Of a DNA stretch of 64,000 nt, positions 51,337 through 60,992 are shown in pieces. The stretch is from the NCBI RefSeq assembly GCF_004116265.1, contig NZ_QOUX01000047.1, forward strand, positions 496,001 through 560,000. The letters run 5' to 3'. How positions within the stretch are numbered: position 1 is the stretch's first letter; each line of letters starts with the position of its first letter. The notes under the pieces are model-generated. The model saw only the letters and a list, made by a program, of their open reading frames with translations, searched no databases and was not told where the DNA came from. A program made the translations under genes and the position numbers. The stretch comes from Anaerobacillus alkaliphilus (GTDB lineage Bacteria > Bacillota > Bacilli > Bacillales > Anaerobacillaceae).

Positions 51337-51676
51337 TGTTGATATATCAACATGTTAGTTGAGTCAATTCGCTTATTAACATTTGAAATAACATTCTAAA
51401 TCAACAAGTTACAATGGTTATTGTCACCATTAAAATAGGTTTGATGAAAAGGTTCATATTTCACTCGTTATTTTGTTGTAAGGATAATTAAGAAAAAGTT
51501 GGAAATTGTAAGATTCATCATATTGTAACGATATAGACTATTGAACTAAAGGGGAGAACCATTGAATATTAAAGTTCCGAAATTCTAACGGTACAGATTT
51601 TTTCATGAAATTGAAACCTACTTCATTAAAATCCGTAGATGAGTAGTAGAGATAATAATAAGGAGGCTACAAATAA
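51337..51676. other. Non-coding gap
   Basis: About 340 bp, AT-rich, upstream of the small anchored protein gene. No open frame or element recognised except the ribosome site AAGGAGG at its end. Confidence 0.4.
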
Positions 51677-52018
51677 ATGAAAACTAAGAAAGTTCCTAAA
51701 TCTGTATTTATTCTTACTGCTATATTAGTAATATTAGTCCTTTTACCTTTCATATTGCCAAATAAAAGTCTAGAGGCGTTAAAGGCACTAGAAACGAATG
51801 TCATTGAACCTCACTTAAACACTATTTTTAATAAAAATTATGAAATTGTAAGTATAAATGTAGATAGGTATCAAGATACAGAGGACACTCGCACTTATGA
51901 GGTAATCTTAAATGAGGAATTCTCTCTCGGACATAATGCAGATTATACTCACTTGAACAGTAGTTATCTTTTAGTAATAAAAGATAACAAAGAGGTTGTG
52001 TCTTTTACTCGAAGATAA
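51677..52018 (+). CDS. Small membrane-anchored protein
   Basis: A 113-residue protein with one N-terminal anchor (SVFILTAILVILVLLPFI) and an outer domain of about 80 residues (NKNYEIVSINVDRYQDTEDT ... YLLVIKDNKEVVSF). AAGGAGG precedes the ATG; terminator 130 bp downstream. Unknown function. Confidence 0.65.
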   Translation: MKTKKVPKSVFILTAILVILVLLPFILPNKSLEALKALETNVIEPHLNTIFNKNYEIVSINVDRYQDTEDTRTYEVILNEEFSLGHNADYTHLNSSYLLVIKDNKEVVSFTRR

Positions 52019-52149
52019 ACTAGATTTAAGGATAAATACAAGTGAGTTTTATAATGTTTTAAATCAACAGAAACAGTTGATAAACCTAAATGTTTTTTAG
52101 AATTTTCTTTCACGAAAGAGCAGTTAAAGATGAAAATATAATAAAAATA

Positions 52150-52186
52150 AAAAAAGCACAGACTTCAATTTGAATGTGCTTTTTTA
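52150..52186 (+). terminator. Intrinsic terminator
   Basis: AAAAAGCAC and GTGCTTTTTT pair around a 16-base loop that can fold further (TTCAAATTTGAA-like). Good T-run on the plus strand. Confidence 0.75.
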
Positions 52187-52307
52187 TATGCTGATTTAAA
52201 TGCTATTTTCAATGCTTTTTGTTGCTGAAATCATATTGTGAATTAAGGGTTTTCTCCACGTTATCTGAACTACTTAAAATGAAAAGCACTGACTATTTTT
52301 CATCCTA

Positions 52308-52889
52308 TTATTTACTCGTTTCATTTTTTTCTAGAATGGCGACAGCAGTAGGTAAGATTTTAAAAACTAAAAGTTCTGTCCAGCCCCAACTATATAGAAA
52401 TGAAAACAAATAAATGAACACTATATTCACATACTGAAATTCTAGTAAAAAAGGTCCGAGTATTGGAAATTGAATAGTATAGAGTAGAAAACAGATACCT
52501 ACAGTTAACACTAATGCAGAAAAAACGATAATTTTCCACCGAGTCATAAAGTAACGAAAGCCTATCCCAAGTCCTACAGCAAGTAACCCTGTTGTAAAAC
52601 CAAATATTAATAGTTCTGAAGGTTGGATAATCAATAATAGGAATAAGGTTACAAAATACCCCAATAACCCATGTAAGCCAGCCATTAAGATTGCGATGAC
52701 AATTGGGAAAGTTGCCAGAGGACTGATTAGCATCCCAATGACCGGGATAAATCCTCCAGCTGATTGAAGGATTGCCGCAAGCAAACCGAGTAGTGCAGTA
52801 TAAACCAGCTTGTAAGTAGTACTCTTCTGAGTATCTAGGTGTTTACTAATAGGTACGGTTATATCCTTTAAATTCTTCCTCCAATACAT
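52308..52889 (-). CDS. Polytopic membrane protein, ECF S-component-like
   Basis: A 193-residue protein with five or six membrane segments (LVYTALLGLLAAILQSAGGF; LISPLATFPIVIAILMAGLH; LLGYFVTLFLLLIIQP; LLIFGFTTGLLAVGLGIGF). The TALLGLLAA start and the loop order recall substrate-binding (S) subunits of ECF vitamin transporters, but no T or A subunit is nearby and no substrate can be named. Confidence 0.5.
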   Translation of the reverse strand: MYWRKNLKDITVPISKHLDTQKSTTYKLVYTALLGLLAAILQSAGGFIPVIGMLISPLATFPIVIAILMAGLHGLLGYFVTLFLLLIIQPSELLIFGFTTGLLAVGLGIGFRYFMTRWKIIVFSALVLTVGICFLLYTIQFPILGPFLLEFQYVNIVFIYLFSFLYSWGWTELLVFKILPTAVAILEKNETSK

Positions 52890-52904
52890 AAATCTACACC
52901 TGTA

Positions 52905-54623
52905 TTATTCTTTTACGATTCGCCATAGAGAACCAGTTCCAGCACTTTTCTCCCTTGGCCCCATTAACCCGAAATCGACAACATTTAATTGATTACCTTC
53001 TGGGTTAAAAATGGCTCCTACCGGTCTAATAGGACCGCTTTGAGCATCAAGTCCACGATTATTACGATAAAAATCACGAATTTGACCAGTCTCAAGATTA
53101 ACCCGAACAACCTTTAACCCACTATCTCCAGCCATGCTTCCCAGTTGACCAACAAAGACCTGACCGGTATAGCCAAATTCTCGATTCGTTGAAAAAGAGA
53201 ATTTATTAGAAGATGTATGCGGTTCGAATCTCACAATTGGCTGACCTGCGAGCTTAGGATGGCGTTTCATTAAAAAACTAAGTCGCGGTTTTCCTTCCAC
53301 TTGAAAACGTGGTGTTGTAACTGGCAACCCACTATAAAAGTCTGGCCACCCATACCAACCATTTTGACTAATCTCCCAAAAATTATCCCAATCTCGATTA
53401 ATTGGGCGACTACCTCTATCGTCAGCGCCATTGTCAGTTACGTATAGCTTGTTATTAAAAGGCGAAAAAGATAAACCAAAGGGATTTCGAAGTCCATCGG
53501 CATATACCTCTAAATTACTACCATCTAAATGACAGCGATATAATACTCCATTTGCATACAAATTTCCTTTAATGACTTCTCCATCCTCACTTTTAACTCC
53601 GAAAGGCTTAAACGCACCGGTTTCAACAACCTCCTCATCTTCCTGTAAAGGGTTATCTGTTAAAAAATTCTTACCATTTAACACATAGTCTCTAGCTGGC
53701 ACATCGTGAAATTGAGGATTTCGTTCAACCCATGATAGATTATCTTTTCCAACTACACCGGAATTCGTTGCTGATCCTACGGTAAAATAAATCATGTTAT
53801 CTGGTCCTACTTTTATATCTCCAGTGAAATGATCCCCACAAGTTCTCAAATTCGTTACGATTACTTCTTTACTTCCATTTGCAGATACTTTAATAATACT
53901 CCCACAACCACCATTAGCATTTTGTCCTATAGCACCTTCTGCTACATAGAAGTATCCATCGTGCCATGTTAAACCAGTGACCGGTCCGCCAAACCCTCCA
54001 ACAAACGGCCGTATTTCACCATTTGCATCAATTTGGACAATACGACCTTCTCCCGGTTCTGCACCGTAAGCATATCCTGCCTCAGCTAAAAACAAATTTC
54101 CTTGATCATCAAACGTAATGACTGTAGGAAATGTTAGTCCTCCAGTTATTTTTTCTAGTCGATAACCCGACTCTAAAAAATATTCCTGCCTGACATATTG
54201 ATCTTTCTCACACTTATAACATTGTGATAGTTCAGTAAGAATTTGAAGTTGGTTTTCTTTATTCGAAATTAATTCATCAATTTGTCCAACCTGAAAAGCG
54301 TTAGGAGGCAAGAAATAGCTTCGATAACTTTTGTACTCTAAGAGTAATTCATTCTCACGTTTCAATAACTCTTTGAGGAGTTCAGATGTATTTTTTGCTG
54401 CGGAATAATACTCAGGATAATTACGAAGACGCAAACCGTTTCCAGTACTTGTTTGTTGCAAGACGACTAATTGAGCTTCTTGCATTTTTACTAAATCGTT
54501 TACGCGGCTATGTAAACGTTCATCGTTATTTAGCTCGTTAAGCTGATGGTACAAACCATAATTCACATACTCCCAACGAAACTCTTTATCAATCATTTCG
54601 TTAGGTAAGTAACCGTTATACAT
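52905..54623 (-). CDS. PQQ-type sugar dehydrogenase-like propeller with a helical N-terminal domain
   Basis: A 572-residue protein. Residues 1-145 are helical and hydrophilic with no signal peptide (DERLHSRVNDLVKMQEAQLV ... LLEYKSYRSYFLPPNAF) and look like a ferritin-like or coat-associated bundle. From about 150 a soluble glucose/sorbosone dehydrogenase propeller follows: YRLEKITGGLTFPTVITFDD, EGRIVQID, GDIKVGPDNMIYFTVGSATN, GLRNPFGLSFSPFNNKLYVT DNG. Family members oxidise sugars with PQQ outside the cell, so the missing signal peptide is odd. GAGGGG precedes the ATG. Confidence 0.75.
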   Translation of the reverse strand: MYNGYLPNEMIDKEFRWEYVNYGLYHQLNELNNDERLHSRVNDLVKMQEAQLVVLQQTSTGNGLRLRNYPEYYSAAKNTSELLKELLKRENELLLEYKSYRSYFLPPNAFQVGQIDELISNKENQLQILTELSQCYKCEKDQYVRQEYFLESGYRLEKITGGLTFPTVITFDDQGNLFLAEAGYAYGAEPGEGRIVQIDANGEIRPFVGGFGGPVTGLTWHDGYFYVAEGAIGQNANGGCGSIIKVSANGSKEVIVTNLRTCGDHFTGDIKVGPDNMIYFTVGSATNSGVVGKDNLSWVERNPQFHDVPARDYVLNGKNFLTDNPLQEDEEVVETGAFKPFGVKSEDGEVIKGNLYANGVLYRCHLDGSNLEVYADGLRNPFGLSFSPFNNKLYVTDNGADDRGSRPINRDWDNFWEISQNGWYGWPDFYSGLPVTTPRFQVEGKPRLSFLMKRHPKLAGQPIVRFEPHTSSNKFSFSTNREFGYTGQVFVGQLGSMAGDSGLKVVRVNLETGQIRDFYRNNRGLDAQSGPIRPVGAIFNPEGNQLNVVDFGLMGPREKSAGTGSLWRIVKE

Positions 54624-54817
54624 AATATCATCCCCTCTTTACTGACTGAATTCAAAATCCTACTAAATATTTATTCCTCAGGCAGGAAGGTATGTATGGA
54701 TAACAGAAATAGTCTTACTAAGTACAAGCAAGCGGTTTTCTTCTCTCAGCATTCATTGGCTTTTATATCTTTGGCTAATATGTCATACGGCAAAATGTCA
54801 CAGTATAGGCTACCAAT

Positions 54818-55387
54818 TCAGTTAGACTTACTAATAAACTTATTTTTCTTATTACGAATTACCCTATCAACAATCCATTTTATAAAAATTGATTTCAAAA
54901 TGTAAATGGGAAATGAGTAAATATATTTCCAATTTTCCAGTCGGTAAATACCTAACCAGACGGTGACTGGTTCGCATATAAACGAAAATACAAAGGCCAT
55001 GATAGTATTTGCTAGGATAAAACTTTTCCAACTACGAAAAAATTGATACAAAAACATATGTGCGACAATAATAATTCCCTGATCAACAGAAATAAGCCTT
55101 GGTAAGACAATAAATAATTGGTGTGGATACGACCAGAGTTGAAACTCTACTCCTAGATCATCAAGTATAAGTACAAGAATCATTAGTAGTGACCCAAACA
55201 GCAATATGTCATAAATTCGTTTATTGTCTACGAACTTCCACCAAATGAACCACGGTACAATAAACACAAATAATAGTAACCACCATTGAAAAGAAAATAA
55301 ACTATTGTTTATCCAATAGTCTATCCTCATTTCAACTAACTGTTTATGTAGATTATCAATTTCTTCAAATGTAGGAGTTATTTGCAT
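54818..55387 (-). CDS. CBO0543-family membrane protein
   Basis: A 189-residue protein with about five membrane segments and the features of the CBO0543 family of Firmicutes: WWLLLFVFIVPWFIWWKFVD, DDLGVEFQLWSYP, and FICEPVTVWLGIYRLENWKY. AAGGATG precedes the ATG. Function unknown. Confidence 0.75.
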   Translation of the reverse strand: MQITPTFEEIDNLHKQLVEMRIDYWINNSLFSFQWWLLLFVFIVPWFIWWKFVDNKRIYDILLFGSLLMILVLILDDLGVEFQLWSYPHQLFIVLPRLISVDQGIIIVAHMFLYQFFRSWKSFILANTIMAFVFSFICEPVTVWLGIYRLENWKYIYSFPIYILKSIFIKWIVDRVIRNKKNKFISKSN

Positions 55388-55601
55388 AGCGAGAGCATCC
55401 TTCTGTCATCAAACATTTATTTTCTTTTAATATTTCCATTTCAGCCAAAATTATCAACATATACTAATAGGCGTTATAACAAAAAGTTACAAAAACCCAC
55501 TTATATTTGTTGTTTTTGCTATATTCTTGCCGTTTCCTGCGCTTGCCCGGGAAAAGTTTTTCGAATATTTAAAATTTCTCTAGATGTATCAAGGGACAAG
55601 T

Positions 55602-55636
55602 AAAAAAACGACATTTTCCCGAAATGTCGTTTTTTG
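55602..55636. terminator. Bidirectional terminator
   Basis: AACGACATTT and AAATGTCGTT pair around CCCG with T-runs on both strands. It ends the MATE gene at 55649. Confidence 0.9.
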
Positions 55637-55648
55637 GTAAACACAGTT

Positions 55649-57052
55649 TTAATTAGCTATTGCCGTTTTCTTTTTCTCTTGTTTTACAAGTGCTTTCTTC
55701 TTCCAGTTTCCTGAAAGATAATACCCCCCTGCGATAACAAAAGCTAATACAAAGCTTAGCGCCATACCGTACCAAATTCCATCCGATCCTAAATAATGAG
55801 CTAGGATATAGACAGCAGGAACCCGGACTGCCCACAGAGATGCCGCTGTAAGGACAAGTCCCCAAATCATATCTCCCGCACCTCTTAATACTCCTGTTAT
55901 GACAAACATAAAGCTAAAAGGTATAAAGGCAAACGCGACAATCTTAAGGTAAGAAGCACCTGCTTCTATAACTTGAGGATCATCCGTAAATAAAGCTAAT
56001 GCTTGTTCTCTTAAGAAAAATAGAGCAAGTGATAAACTACCAGTGATCACAAACGTCATTAACATACCAGAACGAACAATACTAGGGATACGTTCCCACT
56101 TTCCAGCTCCGATATTTTGACCGACCATCGCTGATATCGCCAAACCTAATGACATCGCCGGTAACAAAATAAAGCCGTCTAACCTAGTAGCGGTACCAAA
56201 TCCTGCCACAGTTGCTGCACCTTGAAGGTTAACAGCACCGATGACAGCAACTACCGCTAGTGAAACGACTACTTGTTGTAATCCAGCGGGAATTCCCATT
56301 TTAATCATTTTCATTAAATAAAAGTTTTCAGCCTTTCCTTTAAACAATCTCATTTTAAAGCCGAAATCATGTTTCTTTATATACATTAATCCCAACCCAA
56401 AGGCTAGTGCTTGTGAAAGAACTGTAGCAAGTGCAGCTCCGGCTACCCCAAGTTCTGGAACTGGACCTAGTCCAATAATTAAAATTGGGTCTAAAATTAT
56501 ATTCGTTACAGTAGCTATCATAAGAAAATATAACGGTGTCTTAGAATTTCCTAACCCTCTTAAAATGGCACTTAAGTAATTATATCCACCGACAAATAGT
56601 AGTCCTGAGAAGAAAATCATTAGGTATGTTTGTGCTAAATCAAAAATTTCTGCGGGTGTTTGTAAGATCCTTAAAATATAAGGAGTTAGAATAATGGCAA
56701 TAACCGTTAATACAATCGCAGCCAAGGTTAGAGCTTTTACCGAGCTATCAACCGTTTTCTGTAATGACTCTTCATCTTTTGCTCCCTTATATTGAGCAAC
56801 CATGGTTGAAGTCGCGATCACAAATCCAAAGATAAAAGCTAATAAAACAAAGACTACTGAACCTGAAACAGCAACACTTGCTAGTGCATTTGGTCCAACA
56901 AAACGCCCAACCCAAAAGGCATCAATTAATTGATTTAGAGATTGCAAGACATTACCGATTAATAATGGAATACTAAAAAATATCAAATGCTTTAAGACAT
57001 TACCTTCTGTTAAATCTCTTCCCTTACCCCTTTTTTCCGTTTGACTAGACAT
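55649..57052 (-). CDS. MATE-family efflux transporter
   Basis: A 467-residue protein with 12 membrane segments and MATE features: PLLIGNVLQSLNQLIDAFWV, FVGPNALASVAVSGS near the first helices, and a repeat of the fold in the second half (SLGLAISAMVGQNIGAGKWE). GAAGG precedes the ATG. Exports cationic drugs or metabolites using Na+ or H+ (family knowledge). Confidence 0.92.
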   Translation of the reverse strand: MSSQTEKRGKGRDLTEGNVLKHLIFFSIPLLIGNVLQSLNQLIDAFWVGRFVGPNALASVAVSGSVVFVLLAFIFGFVIATSTMVAQYKGAKDEESLQKTVDSSVKALTLAAIVLTVIAIILTPYILRILQTPAEIFDLAQTYLMIFFSGLLFVGGYNYLSAILRGLGNSKTPLYFLMIATVTNIILDPILIIGLGPVPELGVAGAALATVLSQALAFGLGLMYIKKHDFGFKMRLFKGKAENFYLMKMIKMGIPAGLQQVVVSLAVVAVIGAVNLQGAATVAGFGTATRLDGFILLPAMSLGLAISAMVGQNIGAGKWERIPSIVRSGMLMTFVITGSLSLALFFLREQALALFTDDPQVIEAGASYLKIVAFAFIPFSFMFVITGVLRGAGDMIWGLVLTAASLWAVRVPAVYILAHYLGSDGIWYGMALSFVLAFVIAGGYYLSGNWKKKALVKQEKKKTAIAN

Positions 57053-57156
57053 GAAGTACCTTCTTTCTCTACTCTATGAATTATTTAGATAGTCTAATTA
57101 TATATGATTTTAGACTAGAACTTACTATTTTTCAAATATTTTGTAAATAGCAAAAG

Positions 57157-57185
57157 CAAAAAAAAGCTGTTACAACAAAACAGCT
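57157..57185 (-). terminator. Intrinsic terminator
   Basis: AGCTGTT (57165-57171) and AACAGCT (57179-57185) with eight T on the minus strand. Downstream of the gene at 57332. Confidence 0.8.
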
Positions 57186-57331
57186 TCTTTAAACGTTAAT
57201 TAAGTTTTCCAGTAAAAATGGTGGATTAACTTTCTCAGTTGCAGTCCCGCACCTATATCTACAGTAGTCTTTTACATTAATATAGTTAAGTGCTAGCAAT
57301 TAACTATCACATTTATAGCAAGGAGCAGTCT

Positions 57332-58195
57332 TTAGTAATCCTCCAACATAAGTTCTTTAGTTTTATGAATGACATCATTTATATCTCTACCTGTGACCGC
57401 CCAAATACCCTTACTTGTTTTAAAGTAAATGGTATGACTCTCATTTACACTAACCGTGACACATGGATGTCCACTTAAAGTAATTTTTTCAATTGAATAA
57501 TTCCCTTCACATACAACTGGATGAGCAATTGTCGGTACATGAGGAAGTAATAACCAACCTAATTTAAAAGAACCTTGATGATCTTCTATCCACTTCCACC
57601 CATATGAATTTTCAAGAATGATTTGATTTCTGGCATCAGTACCAATAGGAGCGCCAATTAGAGTAGGGCTATGTGCAGGCAATCTTTCTAGGTTCACAAT
57701 TTTCACTTTAAAATCTATTATCTCTGTTGTATCTACTACAGTACAACTCACAAACCCCCGAAGATTTTCAAAAGAATGTAGTTCATTAAAGGATGGTACG
57801 TCCCATTTCTCTCTTTCAACATCCGTAGTAGCTGGATCAAGTTTTGGAATTCGATAAATCCCACCAAAAGGTACTATTTGATTGCCGTATTTTAGAGGTT
57901 TACCTTGTCTTACTAGCCACCTATCCAGTGCAACAGCAGCTAACCACTTTGGTTGAAAGCCCATATCTACAGCCTTTAAGCTAAATTGATAGGCTTCCCA
58001 CCAATCGTCCAGAGTTTCCCCATGTTGAAAAACGATCGCTGCATGGATGAAATCTATGGCCTCAGTTGCACCTCCGCCTTCTATTATAGCTTTTACCCTC
58101 ATCCGCCTTTCTCTATCGCGTTCTACTCTGTTTTCTGGCATTGTTTGCAGATCATGTTGGTCTTCATCAAAAATTTGTTTTAGTGCATCATTCAA
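57332..58195 (-). CDS. DUF6624-like protein with a C-terminal unknown domain
   Basis: A 287-residue soluble protein from TTG 58195 (AGGAGG eight bases upstream). The first 120 residues resemble DUF6624: ERDRERRMRVKAIIEGGGAT, FIHAAIVFQHG, PKWLAAVALDRWLVRQGKPL then KYGNQ. The remaining 160 residues are beta-rich and unrecognised. The 52-bp repeat array ends about 67 bp upstream of its start and may hold or affect its promoter. Confidence 0.6.
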   Translation of the reverse strand: MNDALKQIFDEDQHDLQTMPENRVERDRERRMRVKAIIEGGGATEAIDFIHAAIVFQHGETLDDWWEAYQFSLKAVDMGFQPKWLAAVALDRWLVRQGKPLKYGNQIVPFGGIYRIPKLDPATTDVEREKWDVPSFNELHSFENLRGFVSCTVVDTTEIIDFKVKIVNLERLPAHSPTLIGAPIGTDARNQIILENSYGWKWIEDHQGSFKLGWLLLPHVPTIAHPVVCEGNYSIEKITLSGHPCVTVSVNESHTIYFKTSKGIWAVTGRDINDVIHKTKELMLEDY

Positions 58196-58262
58196 ACGAT
58201 GAACCTCCTATGTGGAAAATTAGAATTGATCGCAATTTCTTATGTACCAACGTTTTCAGGGT

Positions 58263-58678
58263 GATTGAACACAAATTTTACAGTTACTTACATACTTGTG
58301 TTCAATTCACCTCGGATCGAACACAAATTTTACAGTTACTTACATACTTGTGTTCAATTCACCTCGGATTGAACACAGATTTTACAGTTACTTACATATT
58401 TGTGTTCAATTCACCCCGGATTGAACACGTTTTTTACAGTTACTTACATATTTGTGTTCAATTCACCCCGGATTGAACACGTTTTTTACAGTTACTTACA
58501 TATTTGTGTTCAATTCACCTCGGATTGAACACGTTTTTTACAGTTACTTACATATTTGTGCTCAATTCACCTCGGATTGAACACGTTTTTTACAGTTACT
58601 TACATATTTGTGCTCAATTCACCTCGGATTGAACACGGATTTTACAGTTACTTACATATTTGTGTTCAATCCTTCCTC
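58263..58678. repeat. Eight tandem 52-bp palindromic units
   Basis: Units start at 58263, 58315, 58367, 58419, 58471, 58523, 58575 and 58627, always 52 bp apart. Each contains ATTGAACAC, an AT-rich core with ACAGTTACTTACAT, and GTGTTCAAT, so it can fold as a hairpin. The 9-bp arms can equally pair across unit borders around TCACCTCGG. Differences between units are few (AAAT/GTTT after the first arm, C/T in CACCYCGG, one T/C in the arm). The unit length is not a multiple of three, so it is not coding. Confidence 0.95.
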
Positions 58679-58705
58679 TACTACAGCCCAAAATAAACAG
58701 TACTT

Positions 58706-59656
58706 CTAATTAAACCTCTCCTCAAACCTACTTCGCCTTAAAATTTCCTCATTACGCATGTTGGTCCACTCGGAGATTGTTAGCTCAGGTTCATTTGCCA
58801 AAAGATCCTGCATGATCTGATAACCTACTTTATATCCGCTCCATTGAGGAATGTTTAAACCACTATGTCCAAATTGAAATTTTGAGACAATCCCATAAGT
58901 ATCTATATTCAGGTATACGCTCATCTTCTCCCACACCGCTTTTTCTTCTTCGTAAGAAAGTGCAATCGTCCAAGGGGCAACGACTTCTGGATAAACAATT
59001 GAAGCAAACGTGTCTGCTTTCCCTTCAATAATAACAGTTGATAACAACGTACCATCATGATACCCTCCTATTATTCTACCAAGTACTACTTCATGGTGAT
59101 ATTCATGAGCAACTAGGTATGGCAATAGTTCTTCCCAAGGAGAATGAGGATCAATCATAATAAGTATATTCCCATTTCCATATGCGATCCCATAAAGCCC
59201 CTTCATATGTTCAATCTCAAAGCGACGATCTGGATCTAATGCAAGCACGTAAACCTTTATATTAGGACCACTTAAATAGGATGCCGACGTCTTTAATGCT
59301 TCCGCAATGATTTCAGTGGCATTCGAATTTTTTAAAAGATTGATACTTTCTTCTAATTTATCGATGTCTTTGATCATCTGTATGGGCAAAGAACTATAGA
59401 TGTCAAAGGTTTGGCCCCAAAATTCTTTTGTAAAAGGCTCTAAGACAGTTTTCTCAAAAATCTTCTCCCGCTCGTCCTCATCTGATTTTCTTGCCTGCTC
59501 TACGTACTCTACCATTCCTTCATAAGCCGGTATGATCGTAAACTGCTGCCCCTGGTAAGATACCGTCGTACTAGATGAAAAAAATGAATAAAAATTTAAA
59601 AACAATATTGCACCAATAAACACTACTACTATTGAACCATAAAAGATTTTTCTCAA
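58706..59656 (-). CDS. DUF2268-type putative zinc protease, membrane-anchored
   Basis: A 316-residue protein from TTG 59656 (GGGAGAGAG upstream). One N-terminal anchor (YGSIVVVFIGAILFLNFYSF). The zinc motif HEYHH and the downstream glutamate in IIEGKADTFAS are the signature of DUF2268 proteases (YjaZ-like). The active domain should face outside. Its 3' end is 28 bp from the repeat array. Confidence 0.82.
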   Translation of the reverse strand: MRKIFYGSIVVVFIGAILFLNFYSFFSSSTTVSYQGQQFTIIPAYEGMVEYVEQARKSDEDEREKIFEKTVLEPFTKEFWGQTFDIYSSLPIQMIKDIDKLEESINLLKNSNATEIIAEALKTSASYLSGPNIKVYVLALDPDRRFEIEHMKGLYGIAYGNGNILIMIDPHSPWEELLPYLVAHEYHHEVVLGRIIGGYHDGTLLSTVIIEGKADTFASIVYPEVVAPWTIALSYEEEKAVWEKMSVYLNIDTYGIVSKFQFGHSGLNIPQWSGYKVGYQIMQDLLANEPELTISEWTNMRNEEILRRSRFEERFN

Positions 59657-59892
59657 TCCAACTCTCTCCCATTTACTAGTTTTATATTTTTACGCACTAA
59701 CTAGTAAAATGGTTTCATTTTCCAGAAAGCTTAAAACGACAATTCATTAGGGCTTGTACTGCTTTAACAGTCTTAGCCTATAATGTAGATAAAATATCCA
59801 TCCCTAACGACCTTGTCCACTTCCTCTAGTTTCTCACCTTCAAGTTTTCATCTAATAGCAAAAGGTACTGAGAAAACTTATGCTTACCATAG

Positions 59893-60438
59893 TTACTCAT
59901 CATCTTCTTCTGTAACCCAACTGATAGAGTAGTAAATTTCACATAATGCATCTTCGTAGCCCCATCCAGTTCCTTGGGACATCAAGACACAAGAATAGAG
60001 TCGATCTTTTAACAAAGAATATAGTTCTTCTTTCTTCTCACACGCGCCTGCTACTTTACCGTACATTACAATCATATTATTATAGAAATTCCAGTCAATA
60101 TCACCGTATGACCTAGTAAATTCAGTCCCCATCTCTACGTAAAGTAACATCAAGTCCGCAACCTTCATGTCATCCCCAGTCGTTTTTTTGAAGTCTGCGA
60201 TTGCCTTTTTTGCTTCTGTTAGGCGTAATTTAGGCATACCTTTCTCGGGAAAAAATTCGTTCGTAATCTTCTTCTTTGCTTTGTTAAAGAGTTCGTTGAC
60301 TACTTCTTCACCACCATACTTTGTTGCAAGAAATTCTTTTACATCAGTATTTAGTTTTGACATGTCAACAACTAATTGGATAAGCTCTTTTTGATCTAAT
60401 TGCTTTAGTGATTTTTTAAGTTCAGATATTTTTAGCAT
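59893..60438 (-). CDS. DUF6155 family protein
   Basis: A 181-residue cytoplasmic helical protein: LKKSLKQLDQKELIQLVVDM, YGGEEVVNELFNKAKKKI, LRLTEAKKAIADFKK and YVEMGTEFTRSYGDID match DUF6155 of Firmicutes. AGGAAAAAGG precedes the ATG. Function unknown. Confidence 0.75.
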   Translation of the reverse strand: MLKISELKKSLKQLDQKELIQLVVDMSKLNTDVKEFLATKYGGEEVVNELFNKAKKKITNEFFPEKGMPKLRLTEAKKAIADFKKTTGDDMKVADLMLLYVEMGTEFTRSYGDIDWNFYNNMIVMYGKVAGACEKKEELYSLLKDRLYSCVLMSQGTGWGYEDALCEIYYSISWVTEEDDE

Positions 60439-60522
60439 AGTCCTTTTTCCTATCTTTTAAAGTTTAGTATTTTCCTCAATTATCCTTTAATCATTATACA
60501 CAAAATATGACCAGACTTTCGC

Positions 60523-60551
60523 AAAAAAAAGAGCCGCTATCTAAGCAACTC
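60523..60551 (-). terminator. Intrinsic terminator
   Basis: GAGCCGCT (60531-60538) and AGCAACTC (60544-60551) pair with two G-U; on the minus strand eight T follow. It ends the DUF3231 remnant. Confidence 0.7.
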
Positions 60552-60568
60552 TAAATCTTCCATAACAC

Positions 60569-60890
60569 TTATTTTTTATTGGCAAGATCCCTTCGATTTG
60601 GTGCTTGAGGAGGTTGCTCTAAATACCCATGATCGATCATGATTTGAGCTCCGTCTTCAGCAAATAATAAAACCTCTTGGATCATTCGATTATAATTTGC
60701 GCCGATGTTCTCGCCTTGGGCTTGAACCCATACTTGTCCCATAGTGACTGACTGACGCTCCGGTCAATGCGGTTATATGAAACATCATTAGCTTATCAGA
60801 GAACGTTGAATGGGTTGACGATGTTGGTAGTGTATCCCATGTCATTGGAGTCGGCAGGTCAGCTTCCTTATTTCTTTCGTACTTGCAACC
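60569..60890 (-). pseudogene. DUF3231 gene remnant, truncated and frameshifted
   Basis: One frame reads LPTPMTWDTLPTSSTHSTFS then DKLMMFHITALTGASVSHYG TSMGSSPRR; the next frame goes on with GANYNRMIQEVLLFAEDGAQ then IMIDHGYLEQPPQAPNRRDL. Joined, this is the C-terminal part of a DUF3231 coat-like protein. The 5' portion is missing and a one-base shift lies near 60710. A short ATG frame (60738 leftward) could still be read but is unlikely to be a gene. Confidence 0.75.
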
Positions 60891-60945
60891 TGACTAAACC
60901 CCGTAATTAATGATTTCCCAATAATCTTCCATAAACCTATTAATT

Positions 60946-60981
60946 GCTAAAAACCCGCTCATCTGACAGCGAGTTTTTAGC
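60946..60981 (-). terminator. Intrinsic terminator of cwlJ-gerQ
   Basis: GCTAAAAACCCGCT and AGCGAGTTTTTAGC pair with one mismatch, 12 bp after the gerQ stop. T-run inside the arm on the minus strand. Confidence 0.8.
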
Positions 60982-60992
60982 GTTCTACAACA

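Noticed and set aside
54696-54905. 69-codon plus-strand frame
   Set aside because: No ribosome site of note, partly opposite the CBO0543-family gene, no recognisable product.
58141-58476. Plus-strand open frame of 111 codons through the repeat array
   Set aside because: It is produced by the 52-bp repeats and the opposite strand of the DUF6624-like gene; no ribosome site and the repeat length is not a multiple of three.
58263-58678. CRISPR array
   Set aside because: Units are contiguous and all parts are conserved; there are no unique spacers and no cas genes.
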